Assembly (NCBI GenBank): GCA_051884615.1
Contig: JBJEVT010000022.1
Coordinates: 1-53,376, forward strand
DNA: 53,376 nucleotides
Source of the DNA: UBA1724 sp051884615
GTDB lineage: Bacteria > Verrucomicrobiota > Lentisphaeria > Oligosphaerales > Oligosphaeraceae
Direction of reading: 5' to 3'
The notes under the pieces were generated by a model. It saw only the letters and a program-made list of their open reading frames with translations, did no database searches and was not told the DNA's origin. Position numbers and translations under genes: made by a program. Below are positions 24,457-32,917 of this stretch, piece by piece. The stretch's first letter is position 1, and each line of letters begins with the position of its first letter.

Positions 24457-25410
24457 TCAGCCCGGACGGGGGGTGCCGACGGCGGCGGGCGGCGCGGCGG
24501 GTTTGGGGGCCGCGGGCTTGTGGCTCAAGATGAGGACGCCGACGATGACCAGGGCGAGGGCAAGCAGCTTCCGGGGGATGTCCCGCTCATGGAAGTACCA
24601 GGCTCCGCAGGCGAAGGAGACCGCCACGGAGGAGCGCCGGAGGATGGCCAGGAGCCCCACCTGCGTGCCGGGGGCATGGAGGGCGTGGAAGAAGAAGAAA
24701 TCGGCGGCGATGAGAAGGATGCCGATGGCGGGGATGGACCAGCGCCATTGGAAGGGCTGCTGTTCCTTCAGGAAGGGGAGATGGCGTTGCAGGAGCCACA
24801 CCGCGCCCAGGATGGCCACCAGATCCAGGGCGAAATGGAACTGGACCTGGTCCGGGGAGAGGTTCCGGGGACCGAAGAGCCATTTGTCGTAGAGGGCGCT
24901 GGCGGCGCCGATGAGGGTGGCGGCCACGATCATCCAGACGCCCCGGCTTTGCCAGGAGAAGCCCTCCCGGCGGCCGGAGGCGCTGAAGAGGAAGTATCCC
25001 CCGAAGACCACCAGCATGCCCAGCCCCTGGATTCCCGTGGGACGGTCTCCGAAGAGGAGGATTCCCCCCAGGGTGACCCAGAGGGGGGAGGAGGCGCGGA
25101 TGGGGGCCGCCAGGGAGATGGGCAGGTCGTGGAGGGCGAAGTATCCGGCGATCCAGCTGCCCGCCACGATGGCGGATTTGATGAAGGTGAGGAACCACAG
25201 TTCCCGGGTGCAGCAGAGCATCTCCAGGAAATTTCCCTGGAGGAGCCGGAGAGCCATGAGGAAGAGGGTGCCGCAGAGGGTGCCCAGGAAGAGGCAGGGC
25301 ATCACCCGGTTTCCGCTCACCGCGTGCTTCTTGGAGAAGTCGTAGACTCCCAGGAAGAGGGCGGAGAGGAGGATGAGGGGCAGCCAGCCCAGGGTGGAGA
25401 GGGAGGCCAT
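24457..25410 (-). CDS. EamA/DMT-superfamily permease
   Basis: This 317-residue integral membrane protein shows ten hydrophobic helices in two repeats of five, the drug/metabolite transporter layout. It starts MASLSTLGWLPLILLSALFLGVYDFSKKHA. The second-half motif ILRRSSVAVSFACGAWYFHERDIPRKLLALALVIVGV, given here in part, is the typical EamA ending with the conserved glutamate. The C-terminal 25 residues are Pro/Ala-rich and cytoplasmic. It ends 67 bases before the GH109-like gene and starts 6 bases after prmA, so it is probably part of one minus-strand transcript. Substrate is unknown. A sugar or metabolite export role is conceivable from its neighbour but not shown. Confidence 0.85.
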   Translation of the reverse strand: MASLSTLGWLPLILLSALFLGVYDFSKKHAVSGNRVMPCLFLGTLCGTLFLMALRLLQGNFLEMLCCTRELWFLTFIKSAIVAGSWIAGYFALHDLPISLAAPIRASSPLWVTLGGILLFGDRPTGIQGLGMLVVFGGYFLFSASGRREGFSWQSRGVWMIVAATLIGAASALYDKWLFGPRNLSPDQVQFHFALDLVAILGAVWLLQRHLPFLKEQQPFQWRWSIPAIGILLIAADFFFFHALHAPGTQVGLLAILRRSSVAVSFACGAWYFHERDIPRKLLALALVIVGVLILSHKPAAPKPAAPPAAVGTPRPG

Positions 25411-25416
25411 GGGGGG

Positions 25417-26352
25417 CTACTCCTTCTTCCGTCGGAAGAGGCCGCTGGTCCACTCCAGCAGGGTCCGGTTCTCCATTTCCTCCAGCCCCAGGGGGAGGAA
25501 GGCTTCCCGCAGATGGGGATATTGGCTGGAGAGGATGCCGGAGAGCACCAGGAAGCCGCCGGGACGCACCATGGAGACCAGATTCTCCCGGGCCTCCAGC
25601 AGGATGGGGGCGAGGATGTTGGCCAGCACCAGGTCGGCGGCGAAGGGGACGGTCAGGTCGTGAACATCCCCCTGCCGCAGAAGCACCTGCTCCTCCGTCA
25701 GCCCCGCCCGCTGGAAATTCTCCCGGGCAACCAGGATGGCCTGGGGATCGTAGTCGAAGGCGAAGACGGGGCCGTAGCCCAGCTTCAGGGCGGCCAGGGT
25801 GAGGATGCCGGAGCCGCAGCCGGCGTCGACGAGGGTGCGGGGGCGCTGGGGGAAGGAGTCGTCGGCCAGGTCGTCCAGGAATTCCAGGCATCCGCGGGTG
25901 GTGCCGTGGGAGCCGGTGCCGAAGCACATGCCCGGGTCGATTTCCAGCAGCAGGTCCTCCGGCTCCACCTGGCAATCCTCCCAGCTGGGCTTGATGACCA
26001 GGCGTCGGCTGGCCCGGAAGGGGTGGAAGTATTTTTTCCAGCTCTCCGACCAGTCCTCCCGCTGGATTTCCCGCTCCCGGATGGACAGGGGCGGCGCGGA
26101 GAGAAGGGAGCCCCATTGGGCCAGGAGGGCCTCCACCTGGGAGCGGGCCGCGGCCTGCTCCGCCGGGGTGTCGCACAGGACGAAGGTGGTGCCCTGTCCG
26201 CTCTCCAGATCCTCGTAGCTGGAGACGGCCTGGGGAGGCAGATCCAGGGTGGCAAGCAACTCCTCCAGGACGGCCACGTCCCGGTTCGGGGTCAGGATCT
26301 CCACGGCGTGGATGGGCGTGTCCGGGATGGCCGGCGGGGGAAGGGAGGGCAT
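25417..26352 (-). CDS. prmA: Ribosomal protein L11 methyltransferase
   Basis: PrmA trimethylates L11 using S-adenosylmethionine. The 311-residue protein has the usual N-terminal substrate-recognition domain (about 1-110) followed by a Rossmann methyltransferase domain. Family stretches are EDWSESWKKYFHPF, IDPGMCFGTGSHGTTR, the SAM-binding LVDAGCGSGILTLAALKLG and the catalytic-loop DLVLANILAPILLE, a variant of the DxVxANI motif. It lies 6 bases after nifS and 6 bases before the DMT permease, in a tight minus-strand cluster. Confidence 0.9.
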   Translation of the reverse strand: MPSLPPPAIPDTPIHAVEILTPNRDVAVLEELLATLDLPPQAVSSYEDLESGQGTTFVLCDTPAEQAAARSQVEALLAQWGSLLSAPPLSIREREIQREDWSESWKKYFHPFRASRRLVIKPSWEDCQVEPEDLLLEIDPGMCFGTGSHGTTRGCLEFLDDLADDSFPQRPRTLVDAGCGSGILTLAALKLGYGPVFAFDYDPQAILVARENFQRAGLTEEQVLLRQGDVHDLTVPFAADLVLANILAPILLEARENLVSMVRPGGFLVLSGILSSQYPHLREAFLPLGLEEMENRTLLEWTSGLFRRKKE

Positions 26353-26358
26353 GGACGA

Positions 26359-27537
26359 CTACGCCTCCCGGCCGAAGGGGGAGAGCTCCCGCAGATTCCG
26401 GATGATGGGGGGCATGACCTCCAGGACGGTGTCGATTTCCTGCTCCGTGTTGTAGCGGGAGAGGCTCAGGCGCACCGTGCCGTGGAGGGCCTTGTAGTCC
26501 AGTCCCATGGCGCGCAGCACATGGGAGGGTTCCAGGGAGCCGGTGGTGCAGGCGCTGCCGGAGGAGGCGCAGACCCTGGCGCGGTCCCAGAGGCGCAGGA
26601 GGATGGATTCGCCCTCGATGTATTTGAAGCAGATGTTGAGGGTGTTGGGGAGGCGGTGTTCCAGGTCCCCGTTCACCATGGCGTCGGGGCAGGTGGCGAG
26701 CAGGCCTTCCTGGAGGCGGTCCCGCAGGGCCTTGACCCGTCCGTTTTCCTCGTCCAGATGGGCCATGGCGAGTTCGGCGGCCTTTCCCAGGCCCACGATG
26801 GAGGCGACGTTTTCCGTGCCGGCGCGGAGCATGTGCTCCTGGTGTCCCCCGGTGAGATAGGGGGCGAAGGGGGCGAAGCTGCGGCGGTAGAGCACGCCGA
26901 CTCCCTTGGGGGCGTGGAACTTGTGGCCGGAGAGGGAGAGGAAGTCCACCTCCGTGAGGTCCCCTTGCAGATCCATGGGGATCTTGCCGATGGCCTGGAC
27001 GGCGTCGGTATGGAAGAGGGCGCCCTTGGCATGGGCGATCCGGGAGAGCTCCCGGATGGGATAGATGTTGCCGGTCTCGTTGTTGGCGAACATGACGGAG
27101 ACCAGGGCGGTCTCCTCGGTGATCAGGGCGCGGGCCTCGTCCAGGTCGATGCGCCCCTTGCTGTCCACGCTGAGATAGTCCACATGGACTCCGGCGTATT
27201 CCGCCAGGTCCCGGCAGGTGTTGAGGATGGCGGGATGCTCCACGCAGGTGGTGACCAGGTTGCGGCGGCCCGCCTGGGTCTTGAAGGCGCTCCGCAGGGC
27301 GGCGTTGTCGGATTCGCTGCCGCAGCTGGTGAAGATGATCTCGCCGGGGGCGGCGCCCAGAAGGGCGGCCAGTTGCTCCCGGGCGTGGTCCAGGGCGGCG
27401 GCCGGGCCGCCGGCGAAGGGATACACGCTGGAGGGATTGGCGTATTCCTCCTGCAGGTAGGGGGCCATCGCCTGGAAGACCTCCGGCGCCACGCAGGTGG
27501 TGGCGTTGTTGTCCAGATAGAGAATCGGCTGGGACAT
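26359..27537 (-). CDS. nifS: Cysteine desulfurase
   Basis: This PLP enzyme takes sulfur from cysteine and hands it to the Fe-S scaffold. The 392-residue protein starts LYLDNNATTCVAPEV and has the PLP lysine K206 in SLSGHKFHAPKG. The His-containing loop VEHPAIL and the catalytic cysteine C330 in SSGSACTTG place it in the NifS/IscS class I group. It follows nifU by 69 bases on the same strand, the pairing expected of a NIF-type Fe-S system. No nitrogenase gene is in view, so a general housekeeping role is likely. Confidence 0.94.
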   Translation of the reverse strand: MSQPILYLDNNATTCVAPEVFQAMAPYLQEEYANPSSVYPFAGGPAAALDHAREQLAALLGAAPGEIIFTSCGSESDNAALRSAFKTQAGRRNLVTTCVEHPAILNTCRDLAEYAGVHVDYLSVDSKGRIDLDEARALITEETALVSVMFANNETGNIYPIRELSRIAHAKGALFHTDAVQAIGKIPMDLQGDLTEVDFLSLSGHKFHAPKGVGVLYRRSFAPFAPYLTGGHQEHMLRAGTENVASIVGLGKAAELAMAHLDEENGRVKALRDRLQEGLLATCPDAMVNGDLEHRLPNTLNICFKYIEGESILLRLWDRARVCASSGSACTTGSLEPSHVLRAMGLDYKALHGTVRLSLSRYNTEQEIDTVLEVMPPIIRNLRELSPFGREA

Positions 27538-27606
27538 GGCTGGAGACGCGGTGGGGGGGAGGGGGATCCCCCGGGGAAAGGAAAGGCTCTGCGACAGGCG
27601 AGGGGG

Positions 27607-28518
27607 CTACTTGACGGCGGAGACGGTGATGGCGGCGGAGACCTTCTCCCGGAGCTTCGCCTCGATCCAGTGCTCGATGGTCTTGTCGGCCAGGGCGCAG
27701 GTGGCGCAGTGTCCCTGGAGACGGATGAGGACCTTGTCGTCGCTGATGTCCACCAGCTCCGCATCTCCTCCGTCGGCCTGGAGGCCGGGCCGGATGATGG
27801 CGTCGAAGGTCTGCTGGATCATGCGAATCTTCTGGAACGGGGTGAGGGGCCCCACGTTCTCCTTCACGGTCTGGGCGATGGGGGAGGGGGTGGCCGCCGG
27901 GGCGTCGGCGGCCACGGGGGCGATGGCGGCCCGCTTCAGCTCGTCATCCAGGATTGCCTGGATTTTCTGGAGGCATCCCCGGCATCCTCCCCCCGCCTTG
28001 GTGTAGTAGGTCACCTGCTCCAGGGTGGTGAGATGGTTCAGACGCACCACTTCCCGAATCTTCCCCTCCGTGACCTGGAAGCACTGGCAGACCACCCGGT
28101 CCTCCCCCTCCGTCTCCTCGGCGCCGGGAAGGTTGTATTCCGGATGCTTCTTCCGCATGTCCGCCAGGGCGGCCTGGAAGGCCTCCATGCCCATGACGGA
28201 ACAGTGCATCTTGGCCTCGGGCAAAGAGCCCAGGTAGTCGGCGATGTCCTGGTTGGTGAGGCGGGACGCCTCCTCCACGGTCTTCCCTTTCAGAATCTCC
28301 GTGAGGGCGCTGGCGCTGGCGATGGCGCTGGCGCAGCCAAAGGTCTGGAAACGGGCGTCGGCAATGCGCTTCCGGTCCTCCGTGAGCTTGACGGAGAGTT
28401 TCATGGCGTCGCCGCAGATGATATTTCCCACTTCCCCGATGCCGTCGGCATCCGGCAGAACGCCCACATTCCGGGGATTCTGGAAGTGGTCCTTGACTTT
28501 GTCAGTGTAATTCCACAT
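27607..28518 (-). CDS. nifU: NifU Fe-S scaffold protein (three-domain form)
   Basis: The 303-residue protein keeps all three NifU modules. An IscU-like domain with C35, C62 and C106 (GNIICGDAM, FGCASAIAS, AKMHCSVMG) is followed by a BFD-like [2Fe-2S] domain with C144, C146, C179 and C182 (CQCFQV, GGGCRGC). A spacer rich in Ala and Pro leads to the C-terminal NifU domain with C271 and C274 (GHCATCALAD). AAAGGAG lies before the ATG. It begins the nifU-nifS-prmA-permease cluster. Its products would serve IspH and the PurF-like protein in this window, among others. Confidence 0.94.
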   Translation of the reverse strand: MWNYTDKVKDHFQNPRNVGVLPDADGIGEVGNIICGDAMKLSVKLTEDRKRIADARFQTFGCASAIASASALTEILKGKTVEEASRLTNQDIADYLGSLPEAKMHCSVMGMEAFQAALADMRKKHPEYNLPGAEETEGEDRVVCQCFQVTEGKIREVVRLNHLTTLEQVTYYTKAGGGCRGCLQKIQAILDDELKRAAIAPVAADAPAATPSPIAQTVKENVGPLTPFQKIRMIQQTFDAIIRPGLQADGGDAELVDISDDKVLIRLQGHCATCALADKTIEHWIEAKLREKVSAAITVSAVK

Positions 28519-28551
28519 ACAAGGGGGCTCCTTTGGCGTCCAATATGGAAA

Positions 28552-28590
28552 AACCGCATCTCACCATGGACGTGCAAGGCGGATGCGGTT
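28552..28590 (-). terminator. Intrinsic terminator between the small basic protein gene and nifU
   Basis: AACCGCATC (28552-28560) and GATGCGGTT (28582-28590) form a perfect 9-bp stem. Read on the minus strand the second arm is followed by a run of five T. It lies downstream of the 51-residue gene and before nifU, separating the two transcripts. Confidence 0.65.
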
Positions 28591-28694
28591 GAAGAAGATG
28601 TGGCCCGGCGACGGAGAGGAGGGAAAGGCAGAACCCTCTCCGCCCCGTGGGCGAAGGGAGGCAAGTCCTCGCGGCGGCGAGGAAAGGCGAGCCC

Positions 28695-28850
28695 TTATGC
28701 CTCGGGCTTGGTCTTCGGCAGACCCCAAACCTTGTCGCCATCCTTGAGACGACCTTCCTTCTTCAACTTGTCCACGCGCTCGAAGCGTTTCAGGACGTTG
28801 CGTTTCTCGCTGACGGAACCCTTGGTCTTAAGGCTGGGATGGACGGACAT
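28695..28850 (-). CDS. Small basic protein, chlamydia/verrucomicrobia family (51 residues)
   Basis: The minus-strand frame from ATG (28848-28850) to TAA (28695-28697) encodes a Lys/Arg-rich protein starting MSVHPSLKTKGSVSEKRNVL and ending GDKVWGLPKTKPEA. This matches what I know of TIGR04137, a short basic protein conserved in Chlamydiae, Verrucomicrobia and relatives and thought to contact the ribosome. AGGAG lies eight bases upstream of the start. The gene has a promoter at 28913-28940 and a terminator at 28552-28590, so it is a single-gene unit. The residue pattern and the surrounding signals make a chance frame unlikely. Confidence 0.85.
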   Translation of the reverse strand: MSVHPSLKTKGSVSEKRNVLKRFERVDKLKKEGRLKDGDKVWGLPKTKPEA

Positions 28851-28912
28851 GGTGTACTCCTGGAAATGAGAGGGATTTGAGATATGGAAAGAGTTACATG
28901 GTCAGAGGGCAT

Positions 28913-28940
28913 ACTATAAGCAGACACGGACATTCTGCAA
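28913..28940 (-). promoter_or_regulatory. Promoter of the small basic protein gene
   Basis: On the minus strand TTGCAG (28935-28940) and TATAGT (28913-28918) are separated by 16 bases and point at the start codon about 60 bases away. TATAGT matches five of six -10 positions. The region is a local AT-rich island. Confidence 0.5.
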
Positions 28941-29005
28941 GCCTCCCTCCCTGCCTAATCCGCCTTCCTCCCTCCCCGCCCCCTTCTCTCTCCCTTTTTC
29001 GCTTG

Positions 29006-29049
29006 AAATTTATATAACTAGTTGTAAATTAACATGTTATATAAAATTT
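29006..29049. repeat. AT-rich 13-bp inverted repeat between divergent promoters
   Basis: AAATTTATATAAC (29006-29018) is repeated inverted at 29036-29049 with one extra base and a 17-base spacer. It stands in the 487-base gap between the minus-strand small basic protein gene and the plus-strand sigma pair. It is the most AT-rich spot seen in the window. An operator or upstream activating region for either gene is possible. Confidence 0.45.
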
Positions 29050-29148
29050 AGGGAGTTTCCCGGAAAAGAGGGGGCGGGGAAAGTGCGGGAGGTGGTGTTA
29101 GAAACCGACAAAAAAGGAGAGAAGGGGGAGAAATAAGACAGGAACGTC

Positions 29149-29185
29149 GGATTTTTTTGAAAAATCCTCCATTTTCGTCAATAAA
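29149..29185 (+). promoter_or_regulatory. Candidate promoter of the sigma-factor pair, with overlapping hairpin
   Basis: TTGAAA (29157-29162), a 17-base spacer and AATAAA (29180-29185) resemble a sigma-70 promoter about 150 bases before the first sigma gene. GGATTTTT (29149-29156) and AAAAATCC (29160-29167) form a perfect 8-bp palindrome over the -35 hexamer. The rest of the gap up to 29337 shows nothing else I can name. Confidence 0.35.
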
Positions 29186-29337
29186 GCGAGGTTCTCGTTC
29201 GTTCACTAAAGAATACGTGAAGTGCAAGCCATCGTGGGGAACCGTCCCTGGCGGCGGTCCCCTGTCTCCCCCTGGCGCGGGGGGCGGGGGATGAGGCCGG
29301 GGGAGTTGTTCACGCAACCCCTTTGGGAGTACCAGCT

Positions 29338-30291
29338 GTGATTTCCGACAACGATACCCTCAAACTTTACATGCAGAACATCATGCAGTACCGTCGCGTG
29401 ACCACTGCCGAGGAGGTGGAGTTGGCGCGGAGGATTGCAGAGGGGGACGACAAGGCCCGGGAGGTTCTGATCAAGGCGAATCTTCGTCTGGTGGTGAAGA
29501 TCGCTCATGACTTCAAGGGGCGCGGGTTGCCCTTGCTGGATTTGATCAGCGAGGGGAACATCGGGCTGATGCGCGCGGTGGAGAAGTTCGACCCCGCCAA
29601 GGGGGCGAAGCTCTCCAGCTACGCGGCCTGGTGGATCAAGCAGTCCATGCGCCGTGCCCTGTCCAACCAGGCCCCCATCATCCGGGTGCCCACCCAGTCT
29701 GCCATGAAGATGGTGAAGATCCACGCCGCGGAGGCCCGTCTCACCCAGGAGCTGGGCCGTTCCCCCACCGCCAAGGAAATCGCCGCCGCCTCCAATTTGA
29801 CGGAGCGCACGGTGAATGGCCTCCGGGTGGGGCGTTCCACCACCGTCTCCCTCCAGGCGCCTCTGCAGCCGGGGATGGACGGCGAGCTGACCGACGTGCT
29901 GGCGGACGAGACCACCGTGACTCCGGACCATCTGCTGGACGACGCGGAGATGATGGATGTGCTGCAGAAGCTGCTGGCCAGCCTGGACGAGCGGGAACGG
30001 CAGATCCTGGATCTGCGCTTCGGGCTGACCACCGGAACCCCCTGCACCCTGGAGAGGGTCTCCGAAATGATTCATCTTACCCGGGAACGGGTGCGCCAGA
30101 TTCAAAACCAGGCCCTCATGGCCCTCCGCACCCTCATCAACGAAGAGTCCCGGGAGGAATTTTCCCGCGGCGGGAGCTCCAACCGCCGCATCGCCGAACT
30201 TCTGGAGAATATGGTGGCTCGCACCACTGAAAACAAGAGGAATAGACATAAGCCCGCTTTGGGATTTGCAACCGAGGGAAAGCAAGAATGA
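29338..30291 (+). CDS. Sigma-70 family RNA polymerase sigma factor, first of a tandem pair
   Basis: I chose the GTG at 29338, with GGGAG eight bases upstream, because the protein then begins MISDNDTLKLYMQ, exactly parallel to its neighbour. It has 317 residues. Region 1.2 (DTLKLYMQNIMQYRR), region 2 (ANLRLVVKIAHDFKG, LISEGNIGLMRAVEKFDP, LSSYAAWWIKQSMRRAL), region 3 and region 4 (LDERERQILDLRFGL, LTRERVRQIQNQALMALR) are all present. Region 1.1 is absent. A basic tail of about 45 residues after region 4 is unlike the neighbour. Its stop overlaps the next start in ATGA (30288-30291). It could be the main sigma factor or an RpoD-like alternative. Confidence 0.9.
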   Translation: MISDNDTLKLYMQNIMQYRRVTTAEEVELARRIAEGDDKAREVLIKANLRLVVKIAHDFKGRGLPLLDLISEGNIGLMRAVEKFDPAKGAKLSSYAAWWIKQSMRRALSNQAPIIRVPTQSAMKMVKIHAAEARLTQELGRSPTAKEIAAASNLTERTVNGLRVGRSTTVSLQAPLQPGMDGELTDVLADETTVTPDHLLDDAEMMDVLQKLLASLDERERQILDLRFGLTTGTPCTLERVSEMIHLTRERVRQIQNQALMALRTLINEESREEFSRGGSSNRRIAELLENMVARTTENKRNRHKPALGFATEGKQE

Positions 30292-31154
30292 TTTCCGACA
30301 ATGACACCATGAAGCTCTATATGCAGAGCATTGGCCAGTTCCGCCTGGTGAATCCAGAGGAGGAGGCGCAGCTGGCCAAGCGCATTGCCAAGGGGGACAA
30401 GGAGGCGCGGGCCACGCTGATCAACAGCAATCTCCGCCTGGTGGTGAAGATCGCCCATGACTTCAAGGGGCTGGGACTTCCTCTGCTGGATTTGATCAGC
30501 GAGGGGAACATCGGCCTGATGCGGGCGGTGGAGAAGTTCGATCCCGCCCGGGGCGCCAAGCTCTCCAGCTATGCGGCCTGGTGGATCAAGCAGTCCATGC
30601 GCCGCGCCCTGGCCAACCAGGCCCGCACCATCCGCATCCCCGTCCAGTCCGCAAGCAAGATCGGCAAGATCCAGAATGCCAAGGCACGGCTGATGCAGAC
30701 TCTGGGACGGGAGCCCACCGACAAGGAGATCGCCAACGAAATCAATCTGACCGAACGCACCGTCACCGGCCTGCGCCAGGGCAAGGCCAGCACCATCTCC
30801 CTCTTCGACCCCATCCAGAACGGGGCGGAGGGCGAGTTCAAGGACATCATCCCCGACGACAAGACCATCGCCCCCAACGACATCATCCAGGATGACGAGA
30901 CCCTCTCCCTGATGATGCAGATGGTGAGCAAGCTGCCGGAGCGGGAACGGGTGATTCTGAAGCTGCGCTTCGGGCTGGACGGGCAGAAGCCCAAGACTCT
31001 GGAGGAGGTCTCCCACATCATCGGCCGCACCCGGGAGCGCGTCCGCCAGATTCAGAACCAGGCTCTGGAGCGTCTGCGCTCCGCCATCGAGGAGCAGAAA
31101 TCCATCGAGGAGGTGGCCAACGAGGCCGCCATGGATGCGGACGACGACTATTGA
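30288..31154 (+). CDS. Sigma-70 family RNA polymerase sigma factor, second of a tandem pair
   Basis: The 288-residue protein is a close paralogue of the preceding gene and shares long runs through regions 1.2, 2.1-2.4 and 4.2 (LVVKIAHDFKG, GNIGLMRAVEKFDPA, KLSSYAAWWIKQSMRRAL, RERVRQIQNQAL). It differs mainly in region 3 and in the linker before region 4 (FDPIQNGAEGEFKDIIPDDK). Region 1.1 is absent. The tail is short and acidic. Region 2.4/3.0 reads ANQARTIRIPVQSA, closer to classical RpoD than the neighbour's SNQAPIIRVPTQSA, so this copy is the better candidate for the housekeeping factor. It is translationally coupled to the first gene by a 4-base overlap. Confidence 0.9.
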   Translation: MISDNDTMKLYMQSIGQFRLVNPEEEAQLAKRIAKGDKEARATLINSNLRLVVKIAHDFKGLGLPLLDLISEGNIGLMRAVEKFDPARGAKLSSYAAWWIKQSMRRALANQARTIRIPVQSASKIGKIQNAKARLMQTLGREPTDKEIANEINLTERTVTGLRQGKASTISLFDPIQNGAEGEFKDIIPDDKTIAPNDIIQDDETLSLMMQMVSKLPERERVILKLRFGLDGQKPKTLEEVSHIIGRTRERVRQIQNQALERLRSAIEEQKSIEEVANEAAMDADDDY

Positions 31155-31270
31155 GTCCACGCCTTCCCCCCCCCTGGGGCGCTTTCCCGCCTCCGGGGGC
31201 TTTTCTTTCCTGTCAAAGCACGATACAAGGACAGACCGGTTTTCCCAGCAGAGAAGAACAGGAGCACGCC

Positions 31271-32917
31271 ATGCCCATTACGGAGATTTTGGAGGAGAAT
31301 GCCCGGAAATATGGTCCGGATATCGCCCTGGTGGAGATCAATCCCCAGGAGATGGAGAAGCGCCACGCCTCCTGGCGGGAGTATTCCCTCATCGAGCCCA
31401 GCCCGGTGGATTCCTTCCGCTCGGAGATGACCTGGGCGCAGTTTGACGAGCGGGCGAACCGCCTTGCCAATTTCCTGCTGACCCGCCGCCTGCCCCGGGG
31501 CGCCAAGGTGGGCATCCTCCTGATGAACTGCCTGGAATGGCTCCCCATCTACTTCGGCGTCCTGAAGAGCGGCTGCATGGCCGTCCCCCTGAATTTCCGC
31601 TACACCCCCGACGAAATCCGCTACTGCCTGGATCTGGCAGACGTGGATGTCCTGATCTTCGGACCGGAGTTCATCGGACGGGTGGAGACCATCTGCGACC
31701 ATCTCCCCCGCCCCTGCACCCTCCTCTATGTGGGCGGCGACTGCCCCACCTTCGCCGAACCCTACTACAGCCTGGTCTCCCACTGCTCCCCCGAACCCCC
31801 GGGAGTCTCCCTCACCGACGAGGATCCCGCCGCCATCTACTTCTCCAGCGGCACCACCGGATTCCCCAAGGCCATCGTCCACCCCCACCGCAGCCTGGTC
31901 CACGCCTGCCGGGTGGAGCAGAACCACCACCAGCAGACCCGGGAGGATGTCTTCCTCTGCATCCCCCCCCTCTACCACACCGGCGCCAAGATGCACTGGT
32001 TCGGAAGTTTCCTGGTGGGAGGCAAGTCCGTGCTGCTGAAGGGAACGAAGCCGGAATGGATCATCGGCACGGTCTCCCAGGAGCGCTGCACCATCGTGTG
32101 GCTCCTGGTGCCCTGGGCGCAGGATATCCTGGACGCCATCGAACGGGGCAAGATCGAGCTGAGCAACTACCATCTGGACCAGTGGCGCCTGATGCACATC
32201 GGGGCCCAGCCCGTGCCGCCCAGCCTGATCCATCGCTGGAAGTCTTACTTCCCCCATCACCAGTACGACACCAACTACGGCCTCAGCGAATCCGCAGGCC
32301 CCGGCGCCGTCCATCTGGGCATCGAGAACGTGGACCATGTGGGCGCCATCGGCGTGCCCGGCTACGGCTGGCAGACCAAGATCGTGGATGAAAACCACAA
32401 CGAGGTCCCCCGGGGACAGGTGGGCGAGCTGATTCTCAAGGGCGATGGCGTGATGCGCTGCTACTACAAGGACGAGAAGTCCACCCGGGAAGTGCTCCGG
32501 GACGGCTGGCTGTACACCGGCGACATGGCTAAGGAGTCGGAGGACGGCTTCATCTATCTGGTGGACCGGAAGAAGGATGTGATCATCACGGGAGGAGAGA
32601 ATCTCTATCCCGTGCAAATCGAGGATTTCCTCCGGCGCAACGAGGCCATCAAGGATGTGGCGGTCATCGGCCTTCCGGATGCCCGTCTGGGCGAGATTGC
32701 CGCCGCCATCATCGAGGTGAAGCCCGGATTCACCCTTACGGAGCAGCAAGCGGAACAGTTCTGCCTGGGACTCCCCCGCTACCAGCGTCCCCGGCGCTAT
32801 ATCTTCGCCCCCGTGCCCCGCAATCCCACGGGCAAAATCGAAAAGCCCCGTCTGCGTAAGATGTATGGCGCAGACCAGCTGGTGGCTCAGCAGAACGAAC
32901 TGACCCCCAAGGAATAA
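31271..32917 (+). CDS. AMP-binding acyl-CoA synthetase
   Basis: This is a second ANL-superfamily ligase, 548 residues from the ATG at 31271, which has AGGAG (31260-31264) six bases upstream. Motifs in order are the phosphate loop YFSSGTTGFPKAIVHPH, NYGLSESAGPGAVH, the hinge region TGDMAKESEDGFIYLVDRKKD, GGENLYPVQIEDFL, and the C-terminal lysine in NPTGKIEKPRLRK. It is only distantly similar to the enzyme at the start of the window. An unusual N-terminal stretch (about residues 25-55, NPQEMEKRHASWREYSLIEP) precedes the normal adenylation fold. It begins 116 bases after the sigma pair and probably has its own promoter. The acyl substrate is undetermined. Confidence 0.9.
   Translation: MPITEILEENARKYGPDIALVEINPQEMEKRHASWREYSLIEPSPVDSFRSEMTWAQFDERANRLANFLLTRRLPRGAKVGILLMNCLEWLPIYFGVLKSGCMAVPLNFRYTPDEIRYCLDLADVDVLIFGPEFIGRVETICDHLPRPCTLLYVGGDCPTFAEPYYSLVSHCSPEPPGVSLTDEDPAAIYFSSGTTGFPKAIVHPHRSLVHACRVEQNHHQQTREDVFLCIPPLYHTGAKMHWFGSFLVGGKSVLLKGTKPEWIIGTVSQERCTIVWLLVPWAQDILDAIERGKIELSNYHLDQWRLMHIGAQPVPPSLIHRWKSYFPHHQYDTNYGLSESAGPGAVHLGIENVDHVGAIGVPGYGWQTKIVDENHNEVPRGQVGELILKGDGVMRCYYKDEKSTREVLRDGWLYTGDMAKESEDGFIYLVDRKKDVIITGGENLYPVQIEDFLRRNEAIKDVAVIGLPDARLGEIAAAIIEVKPGFTLTEQQAEQFCLGLPRYQRPRRYIFAPVPRNPTGKIEKPRLRKMYGADQLVAQQNELTPKE

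Noticed and set aside
27607..27780. Nitrogen-fixation cluster
   Set aside because: nifU and nifS occur without any nitrogenase gene; a general Fe-S role fits better.
24520..28869. Plus-strand open frame of about 1449 codons opposite the permease, prmA, nifS and nifU
   Set aside because: Antisense shadow of four well-supported genes, Gly/Glu/Val-rich with no domain.
28851..29337. tRNA or structured leader in the AT-rich gap
   Set aside because: No cloverleaf or known riboswitch core could be drawn; only short inverted repeats and promoter-like hexamers are present.
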